Source of the DNA: a bacterium Ga0077546
GTDB taxonomy: Bacteria; Cyanobacteriota; Vampirovibrionia; Obscuribacterales; Obscuribacteraceae
Direction: 5' to 3'
Length of the DNA stretch: 5,350 nucleotides
NCBI GenBank assembly: GCA_001464165.1
Contig: LNEX01000150.1
Span: 1-5,350, forward strand
Part shown: one piece after another, positions 1 to 5,350 of the stretch
Position numbering within the stretch: position 1 is the stretch's first letter
Layout: the number at the start of each line of letters is the position of its first letter
Translations under genes and position numbers: made by a program
Notes under the pieces: model-generated
What the model saw: only the letters and a program-made list of their open reading frames with translations
The model's database searches: none
What the model was told of the DNA's origin: nothing

Positions 1-2
1 CA

Positions 3-3000
3 GAGGCAAGAAAGCTCTTTAATAATGAAACATATATTGACTCTGACCCCGCCGTCACATTTCTCTCGAAGTCTTTTACCGGCAAAGACCTTAAAATAGC
101 TCAAGATCTAGCTAAACATGGAGAAACCCAAGTCGCCACTCTGATTGATTTTAACCAAGGATTATTCGGCACAGACAAAGACGGTGTGGTGCAGGCCGTA
201 AAAAACATGGGTAGTGAGCAGAGAGAGATATTGCGACGTGGTCATGATTTAGCCAGTGTAGACAAGGGTTCAGTCAATCAAATCCGTGGTCAATCGGCTC
301 AAGAGCTTGAATCGATAGAGGCTTACGCGAAATTTAATCAAGCTTTAAAGAGTAGCTTCAATCCTCGAGAAGCCAGTGCTCTAGAGGCTCAGGCTTTGTA
401 CGGCGACAATAACTTAATCTCAAAGCTTGCTCAAACACACTCGGACGGTTTCATTGGTATTGGTGCTGGACATGACAAGAACAAGGTATATGAGCTTGTT
501 GATCGTGAGCTATCGGCTCAAGATTTTAATAGGCTAAAAACAGAACCGAACTTTCGCCGTGATTTGAATACTAGTTTGAAAACCTTTCTATCTCAAGAAG
601 AGCTTGAGCGGGTCAGTACCATTGTTGATCGCAAGTTGCAAGCTGACAGCTTCGAGAGTTCTAAGACCGCTGGCCGCACTACATTAGAGACGTGGCAAGA
701 CCTGGGTGCTGAAGCTGGCGCCAGAGAACAAAGCCTAGCCATTGTTGATGTTCTAGAGATGAATCAGAGCGAGCGGGCTCATTATAAAAATGAGCCAAGC
801 TATCGCAGTCAGATAGACAATCAGTTGACTGAGACTTTTGGTCCAGACACAGATGGCGGCAGAATTGCTCGCCGCCTGCTTGGTGAGATAATAGAAGGCA
901 AAGAAGCAAAGCTAACGCCGCTAGAACAAGTTAAGCTTGGTGGATTGAACGGCGATAACTTAGCTAAATCTATTGATAATATTGAATCGTATATCAAGTC
1001 AGAGCCATCGCTGTTAAGCAGTTTGAAAGAGCCAAAAACTGCACAAGAGAAAGAAGTGAGAAGCGCTCTAGAAAAGGAGTTAAGTCAGGCTGTTTACCGC
1101 TCAGGTGAAGTTTATTATGACGAAAATGGTGGTAGCAATTTTGACACTATTTACAAGCCATTGGCCAAGAGCCTTTTTGAAGAAAATGGTCGGGTAGAGA
1201 TTGGCGAAAAGCTGAGGTATACAGAAAGAGACATTGATGCTTACAAGGTGTTGTCGAACTTGAGTGCGCAGGAAAAAGCCGCCATCTTGAATAATGCTGC
1301 GCCAACAGAAGCTGAGAAGAACATACAGAGAGAAGTTTTTGCCAGGTTTAACAGACCAGAAGAGAGACAGTTGGTGCAAGAAATTGCAGCAAAGGGCGAA
1401 TTTACTGCGCTCAATCAACTGAGGGCGGCGGCAATTTCAGAACAAACTTTAAATGCAGTTGAAATTGCAGAGGTTAGAGCTAGCCTTGGTCAAGTCAAGT
1501 CTGATGAACGCAATGCTTTGAGCAATGCCTATGCCAAACAGTACAAAGACAATCTCAGCGATATTCTTGGTAAATTGCCAGAAGAAGGGCGGCCAGAGAC
1601 TGCGGCGATGTTGACAGCAGACAAGCAGAATCGTGCTGAGCAAATAGAGAGACTGGCAGAAGACCGTCGCAAAAGTGAGTCTGGGCTACTTGGCAGTGTC
1701 GATTTTGGTGACCGCTATTCAGCCGCCCAAAGTCTGGATAACTTCCGCAAAGCCAATGAAACGGCTAGTGCTAAGTTCGAAGATTTGCCAGTCGAAGAGC
1801 AGCAGAGGCTCTTCACAGCAGCTCAAGAGAGTCTAACGAGTTGGCAGAAGCAAAAAGAAGAAATAGCCAGCACAGTCACCGACGGCGCTATTGTAGTAGG
1901 TTCGCTGGCAGTAGCGGTTGGTACGGCTGGTGCTACCACACCCTTGCTCTTTGGAGCTGTCGGTGCGGCTGGTGCGGCGACCAAAGTAGGTGGTAACAAG
2001 CTTCTTTTGGGCGAAGGTTATGATTTGGGTAACTATCAAAGAGTAGCAGCCGATGGTGCGGGAGGCTTTGTTAACTCTGCTGTAGCATTGCTTGGCCCGC
2101 AACAACTAGCCGCTGCATTCAAGATAGGTGATGGTGCGGCATCCGCTACTAGCAAAGAATTCGTGTCTCTTCTGAGTGAGAATCTTTTGGTTAAGCCCAA
2201 GTATTTGCTTAAAGAAGGTGGTGAACAAGCTTTAGAGAAAGGTCTAAGCTCGCTATATCGAGAGGCTATCTCGCAAGGGAAGGCTCAAATATCGGAGGAA
2301 GCAGTTAAGTCGTTAGCTGTAGAAGTGGCCACCGAGGGCAGCGAAAATCTGATTGAAAGAGCTCTTGTGCAGGCTGTTAGAACGTCGAAACCAACTAAGG
2401 CAACCGCTTTGCTTACTGAGTTGGGGCTAAACGCGGCTACTGGCTCCTTGGCAGGTTCAGGAAGTGAACTGGTCTCTGTAACTGGGGCCTGGAATTCAGA
2501 TAAATCGGTTGGTGAAAATCTGAGTGAAATTGGCAATCGCACTATTGGCGGTGCCCTTAGCGGTGCTGGCGCTGGTGTAGTTTTTACTGCTGGCCTAAAA
2601 GTATTGGGAGCTAGCTTCTCTAAAGCTAAGAACAACTGGAATGGTTCTGCCGCGAGCGGACTCAAAGAGACAGGAGAAAAAATAGATCTAACTTTTTCAC
2701 CGAATGCTAAAGACGGAAGCATAGATGTTTCTGGTTTGTCTCGTGATGACCTTTATATGGTCATACTAAAAAGAGGAGAGCCAACTGAAGTAATTACCAG
2801 GGATGGTAGCATCAAGCTTAGCGGTGATGAAAAGATAGCTGTGGTTCAGAAAATGGTAGTTAAGCCAGAATATGCCGAATTGTCGCCGCTTGAACTAAAG
2901 AAAAAATTTGCAGATGACGGTATCTCCGATTGGTCGTCCTACTGGCATAAGGCTTTGACTCAAGAGGCTCGCCTCTACCATGAAGTCCCGCTTGATAAAG

Positions 3001-4340
3001 GGCAGACTAGAGTCTATGTTCCGCTAGAAGAATCCGTAGACATACGTACTATTGAGTCTAATTTGAAGGCGATCAAGACTCAAACTACTCCTGTTTTAGA
3101 TTCTAGCCCGTCACTGGAGCAATCAACGACAGTGCCAAGCGCCAGCAGTGCTATGCAAATGCCAGAGCTGCATTATCAAAGACTTACCCCGAGTTTACTG
3201 GCATCAGATTTGCGTGATCTTCCTGACGGTGGTGAACACATTCGACAAATGTTTATTGAAAATCGAGGGAGCTATGCCGATCCCTGGCATACCGTTGATT
3301 GGTTTGAGCAGAACGGTGGAATACCTTTCGTTTCGGAAGCAGCAGCAAACAGTGATGCTGGTGTATTAACCTTCTATCCGGAGTTAAGCAACACGATAGA
3401 AAATCAGAGGCAACCGAATATACGGCATGAATGGAGTCATCTTCATGAAAATCAAAGTGCATATAGACGTGTTTATGATTATGCCATTGATCTAGAGAAT
3501 AGTCATCTCTTTCAGCCTCTATTACTCCGCGATTATGCTGGTTTTACCAATCGCGAAAATTGGGCTGTACACATAGGTGAAGCTTACCTTGCTGACTCTG
3601 ATGATGTCTTTAGAAACAAGCTAGTACTGCCCGCAAAAGGAACAATCAGTGCCATCAAAGAGCTGATTCACGCTAAAGCCCTAGAGGAGGCTCTAGAATC
3701 AGGTGTGAAGAATGGTCATAAGGCTCCGCGTTATGAAGAACTTATGGCCCGAAGCCTCTGGGCCCAGAAAGAGCTAACTCCTGGAGCAAAGGAGCAGCTT
3801 GAGAAAGTCATCACAGGTTCTGATTCTTGGGAAGAGCGTAACCTCGCTCTAAGGATTTATCCTAAATTATTTGGTACTGAGGGCGGTGCCAAATTACTCA
3901 CTATGAAAACGCGCGATGCGTCTGATTTAGGCGAACTCTTTGCCGCTGCTGGCAGCGCATATAAGTCTGGCAGGACTCCAGATTCTATTCTTGAATATCT
4001 GGCTAAAAAAGATGGGCCTCATTCTGCGGACGCCTTCGCCTGTTTATATTCACGCGATGAAGAAAAGGCATTGGAAATCGCTAGAGCAAAGTTTAAAGAT
4101 GGTACTTTAACTAAGGTATTTGTTGAGACGGGTCACCCGATCTATGCTGATTTGATCACCGATATGATTGCCGAAATAGATACACCAGCAAAGCAAATTG
4201 AAGCAATCAATAAGATTCTTAAGTCTGTGTCTCGTAACACTGAATCGCAAGACTATCTTTTTGATAGTCTTGCCGGTTATGGTGCTGACAAGTTTGATGA
4301 TCAAGTATATCAGCACATTATAGATTGGGCCGCTAGATAG
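3..4340 (+). CDS. Giant multidomain protein, 5'-partial: annexin-like repeats, hydrophobic Gly/Ala region, HEWSH zinc metallopeptidase-like domain, helical tail
   Basis: The frame is open from base 3 to the TAG at 4338-4340, so 1445 residues are visible and the start lies upstream. The first ATG/GTG-type start, GTG at 186, has no Shine-Dalgarno site and sits inside a continuous domain, so it is not a credible start. Seen: helical modules at about 33-100, 154-216, 239-299, 406-465 and 487-537. The first has GLFGTDKD (53-60) and the second GAGHDKNK (154-161), like the annexin GxGTDE loop; the module at 487-537 has NAYAKQYKDNL (508-518), like the annexin AYxxxYGxxL helix. Hydrophobic Gly/Ala-rich segments lie at about 628-660 and 848-872, and a Ser/Thr/Pro linker at 1027-1054. 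A zincin-like domain (about 1057-1210) carries HEWSH at 1142-1146: His1142 and His1146 as zinc ligands, Glu1143 as catalytic base, Glu1185 in ENWA as the likely third ligand. A helical tail ends at 1445. Only one cysteine (1347) is present. Known: HExxH plus a downstream Glu is the gluzincin pattern. Inferred: an exported or membrane-inserting metallopeptidase, possibly toxin-like. Substrate unknown. The CDS is certain; the peptidase call is moderately secure and the annexin call tentative. Confidence 0.93.
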   Translation, partial: EARKLFNNETYIDSDPAVTFLSKSFTGKDLKIAQDLAKHGETQVATLIDFNQGLFGTDKDGVVQAVKNMGSEQREILRRGHDLASVDKGSVNQIRGQSAQELESIEAYAKFNQALKSSFNPREASALEAQALYGDNNLISKLAQTHSDGFIGIGAGHDKNKVYELVDRELSAQDFNRLKTEPNFRRDLNTSLKTFLSQEELERVSTIVDRKLQADSFESSKTAGRTTLETWQDLGAEAGAREQSLAIVDVLEMNQSERAHYKNEPSYRSQIDNQLTETFGPDTDGGRIARRLLGEIIEGKEAKLTPLEQVKLGGLNGDNLAKSIDNIESYIKSEPSLLSSLKEPKTAQEKEVRSALEKELSQAVYRSGEVYYDENGGSNFDTIYKPLAKSLFEENGRVEIGEKLRYTERDIDAYKVLSNLSAQEKAAILNNAAPTEAEKNIQREVFARFNRPEERQLVQEIAAKGEFTALNQLRAAAISEQTLNAVEIAEVRASLGQVKSDERNALSNAYAKQYKDNLSDILGKLPEEGRPETAAMLTADKQNRAEQIERLAEDRRKSESGLLGSVDFGDRYSAAQSLDNFRKANETASAKFEDLPVEEQQRLFTAAQESLTSWQKQKEEIASTVTDGAIVVGSLAVAVGTAGATTPLLFGAVGAAGAATKVGGNKLLLGEGYDLGNYQRVAADGAGGFVNSAVALLGPQQLAAAFKIGDGAASATSKEFVSLLSENLLVKPKYLLKEGGEQALEKGLSSLYREAISQGKAQISEEAVKSLAVEVATEGSENLIERALVQAVRTSKPTKATALLTELGLNAATGSLAGSGSELVSVTGAWNSDKSVGENLSEIGNRTIGGALSGAGAGVVFTAGLKVLGASFSKAKNNWNGSAASGLKETGEKIDLTFSPNAKDGSIDVSGLSRDDLYMVILKRGEPTEVITRDGSIKLSGDEKIAVVQKMVVKPEYAELSPLELKKKFADDGISDWSSYWHKALTQEARLYHEVPLDKGQTRVYVPLEESVDIRTIESNLKAIKTQTTPVLDSSPSLEQSTTVPSASSAMQMPELHYQRLTPSLLASDLRDLPDGGEHIRQMFIENRGSYADPWHTVDWFEQNGGIPFVSEAAANSDAGVLTFYPELSNTIENQRQPNIRHEWSHLHENQSAYRRVYDYAIDLENSHLFQPLLLRDYAGFTNRENWAVHIGEAYLADSDDVFRNKLVLPAKGTISAIKELIHAKALEEALESGVKNGHKAPRYEELMARSLWAQKELTPGAKEQLEKVITGSDSWEERNLALRIYPKLFGTEGGAKLLTMKTRDASDLGELFAAAGSAYKSGRTPDSILEYLAKKDGPHSADAFACLYSRDEEKALEIARAKFKDGTLTKVFVETGHPIYADLITDMIAEIDTPAKQIEAINKILKSVSRNTESQDYLFDSLAGYGADKFDDQVYQHIIDWAAR

Positions 4341-4346
4341 CCCAAT
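4324..4346 (+). other. Perfect 7-bp inverted repeat spanning the stop codon
   Basis: ATTGGGC (4324-4330) and GCCCAAT (4340-4346) are perfect reverse complements around a 9-base loop, and the last base of the TAG stop lies in the right arm. With four G-C pairs (GGGC/GCCC) the hairpin would be stable in RNA. No T-run follows, so it does not fit a canonical intrinsic terminator. It could protect the mRNA 3' end, act with Rho, or be chance. Confidence 0.35.
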
Positions 4347-4604
4347 ACGACTGTGGGTCTTGGAAATAATAGTAATTAAGTTAAAGCGCAATTTGCGATC
4401 CCATTGGTATATAGGGTTCAGTTTCAACATAGTTGGTTCAGGTTTTTGTGTTACTTTGCTGCACCTTTCTGCGCAGATGTAATAGGAACAAACAAGTTAT
4501 TTTTTTCTTTTCTTTCTGTGAATTCCAGTGAGCAGCGAAATGTATTTCTTGCCTCATGTATACGTTGATCCCTAATTAATTGCTGTTGGCGATTTGTCTT
4601 CTTT

Positions 4605-4635
4605 ATCACTTAGGGTGGGAATACTACGAAGTGAT
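4605..4635. other. 7-bp inverted repeat with 17-base loop in the intergenic region
   Basis: ATCACTT (4605-4611) and AAGTGAT (4629-4635) are perfect reverse complements separated by 17 bases. No T-run follows, so it is not a simple terminator. It could be an operator half-site pair or an RNA hairpin. A 7-bp inverted repeat can occur by chance in a region of this size, so support is weak. Confidence 0.25.
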
Positions 4636-4997
4636 CCGGCCTTGATGAGAATGTCGTAATCGGCGAATGTGACCGTAAAATGTCGTTGATTTGAAATTGT
4701 TTTTTGTTTGTTTTGATTGAATCAATTCATTATTTGGGCTGGCTTGGTATCGGCCAACAACGCCGTGTGGAGCTGCTTTGGCAATGCTCAATATGTTTAT
4801 GTTTTTGACACAAAGTTTTCAATATACTGCAGATTGAAGACCGCCACTTAATTGGTATCGCTGCTCTATTTACGGTATGGAATCGTCACACGAGCGATGC
4901 TAAAAACTAAATATGGACTGCGTCGTTTAAGTCTTCGTTTTGTCTGCTAACTGATTTAAGTTCTCGACCTTTGATTTTCTGAAACCAATACATTTAC

Positions 4998-5022
4998 TAA
5001 AGTTAGCTGAAAGCTAGTTTTA
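4998..5022 (+). promoter_or_regulatory. Putative leader stem-loop upstream of the second gene
   Basis: An 11-pair continuous stem closes a GAA loop (5009-5011). The core TAGCT (5004-5008)/AGCTA (5012-5016) is extended by G-U pairs 5003/5017 and 5002/5018, then A-U pairs out to 4998/5022. The two wobble pairs would be A-C mismatches on the opposite strand, so the full stem can form only in + strand RNA, the sense of the downstream gene. It ends 19 bases before the Shine-Dalgarno site. An A-rich left side and a T-run on the right (5018-5021) give it a weak terminator/attenuator look, but it has only two G-C pairs. Function is inferred. Confidence 0.35.
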
Positions 5023-5041
5023 TTCAAAGACCAAATCTTAC

Positions 5042-5045
5042 GGAG
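5042..5045 (+). promoter_or_regulatory. Shine-Dalgarno site of the second gene
   Basis: GGAG lies 8 bases before the ATG at 5054, a standard spacing, in an A-rich context (GGAGTAAAAATAATG). There is an in-frame stop (TAG, 5015-5017) upstream and no other start codon between it and 5054, which fixes the start. Confidence 0.85.
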
Positions 5046-5053
5046 TAAAAATA

Positions 5054-5350
5054 ATGAGCGAAGCACCAGGCAAGTATTTCAAACCAATTGCAGAGGGCAA
5101 CAGCCCAGCAACCGCTGATAAAGCAGTTGAGAATGCCAGCGGGCAGTTCAGGCATAATAAAGTTGAAGGTGATGCCAGTGCCGCATACAATCAACTGCGC
5201 GCTGACGTCGTTAAGTACGAAAGTGAAAATAATGGTGATAAGACTAAAACAAAGGCATTTGTTGAAACAGTTTCAAAAAAATTAGAAGAGAACGGTCTGC
5301 TTCCTGCTGTCAAAATTGCTGCCTTGCGTCAGACCGATGAGCAAGAATCT
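5054..5350 (+). CDS. Hypothetical protein, 3'-partial (N-terminal 99 residues)
   Basis: The frame from ATG 5054 is open to the end of the window (99 codons). The start is supported by GGAG 8 bases upstream and by an in-frame stop at 5015-5017. The protein begins MSEAPGKYFKPIAEG and has no signal peptide or membrane segment in the visible part. It is hydrophilic and charged, with no cysteine. Residues about 46-57 (AYNQLRADVVKY) and 68-90 (KAFVETVSKKLEENGLLPAV and onward) look amphipathic and helical. I do not recognise the family. It could be the start of another large helical-repeat protein related to its upstream neighbour, but no shared motif is visible, so this is only a guess. The 713-base gap argues for separate transcription. 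A longer T/G-poor ORF in another frame at 5088-5285 is a shadow of this gene. Confidence 0.88.
   Translation, partial: MSEAPGKYFKPIAEGNSPATADKAVENASGQFRHNKVEGDASAAYNQLRADVVKYESENNGDKTKTKAFVETVSKKLEENGLLPAVKIAALRQTDEQES

Larger units (their letters stand above)
4341..5053. other. 713-base intergenic region with no supported gene
   Basis: All reading frames checked here are broken into short pieces. The longest noticed is about 44 codons (4717-4851, needing a TTG start) and has no ribosome binding site. The stretch is AT-rich with runs such as T7-C-T4 (4500-4511) and a T/G tract (4699-4714), unlike the flanking coding DNA. It holds two internal inverted repeats (4605-4635 and 4998-5022) and short imperfect direct repeats. 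It most likely contains the end of the upstream transcript and the promoter and leader of the downstream gene. No convincing sigma-70 promoter pair was found. Confidence 0.7.

Noticed and set aside
2285..2722. Minus-strand ORF of 145 codons, and other minus-strand ORFs opposite the large gene
   Set aside because: They lie antisense to a well-supported coding region, show no recognisable domains and look like shadows.
4468..4514. Palindrome TCTGCGCAGA (4468-4477) plus T-tract (4500-4511) as an intrinsic terminator
   Set aside because: The palindrome has no loop and lies more than 20 bases from the T-tract; no stable hairpin directly precedes the Ts.
4805..4828. TTGACA (4805-4810) and TATACT (4823-4828) as a sigma-70 promoter
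   Set aside because: Both hexamers look good alone but the spacer is only 12 bases, too short for a normal promoter, and each lacks a partner at 16-18 bases.
4717..4851. Small ORF of about 44 codons in the intergenic region
   Set aside because: It needs a TTG start or an internal GTG (4765), has no Shine-Dalgarno site, and its translation shows no recognisable motif.
4744..4860. TTGGTATCG repeated at 4744 and 4852
   Set aside because: About one 9-base repeat pair is expected by chance in a region of this length.
4971..5000. TTGATT (4971-4976) with TACTAA (4995-5000) as a promoter close to the second gene
   Set aside because: The 18-base spacing is acceptable, but the -10 matches the consensus at only three of six positions and would place the start inside the 4998-5022 hairpin.

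Overview
The window holds the 3' part of one very large coding region, a 713-base stretch without a convincing gene, and the 5' end of a second coding region. Both genes are on the + strand and both run off the window. No RNA gene, insertion sequence or CRISPR array was seen. Protein residues below are numbered from the first complete in-frame codon in the window (bases 3-5 = residue 1), because the true N-terminus is upstream.

Bases 1-4340: a giant multidomain protein, 1445 residues visible, open across the left edge. From N to C it shows: (i) several helical modules of about 50-60 residues resembling annexin repeats (about residues 33-540); (ii) a charged coiled-coil-like stretch, then a Gly/Ala-rich hydrophobic segment (about 628-660) and a second Gly/Ala-rich patch (about 848-872); (iii) a small unrecognised region and a Ser/Thr/Pro linker (about 1027-1054); (iv) a zinc-metallopeptidase-like domain with HEWSH at 1142-1146 and a candidate third ligand Glu in ENWA near 1185; (v) a helical C-terminal tail to residue 1445. 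The protein has a single cysteine. The layout resembles large exported or toxin-like bacterial proteins, but the export route, target and toxicity are not shown by the sequence.

Bases 4341-5053: AT-rich and rich in T-tracts, without a supported gene. It contains three inverted repeats worth noting: one spanning the stop codon of the first gene, one in the middle, and one just upstream of the second gene's ribosome binding site.

Bases 5054-5350: the start of a second protein (99 codons visible) with a clear Shine-Dalgarno site, soluble and charged, function not recognised. The 713-base gap suggests its own promoter rather than co-transcription with the first gene.

Organism: a bacterium (Shine-Dalgarno site, uninterrupted large ORF, moderate GC by eye). 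The style of protein, with annexin-like modules joined to a zincin and low cysteine, is one I associate with Candidatus Obscuribacterales/Melainabacteria-type or myxobacterial genomes. This is a weak impression and not a placement.
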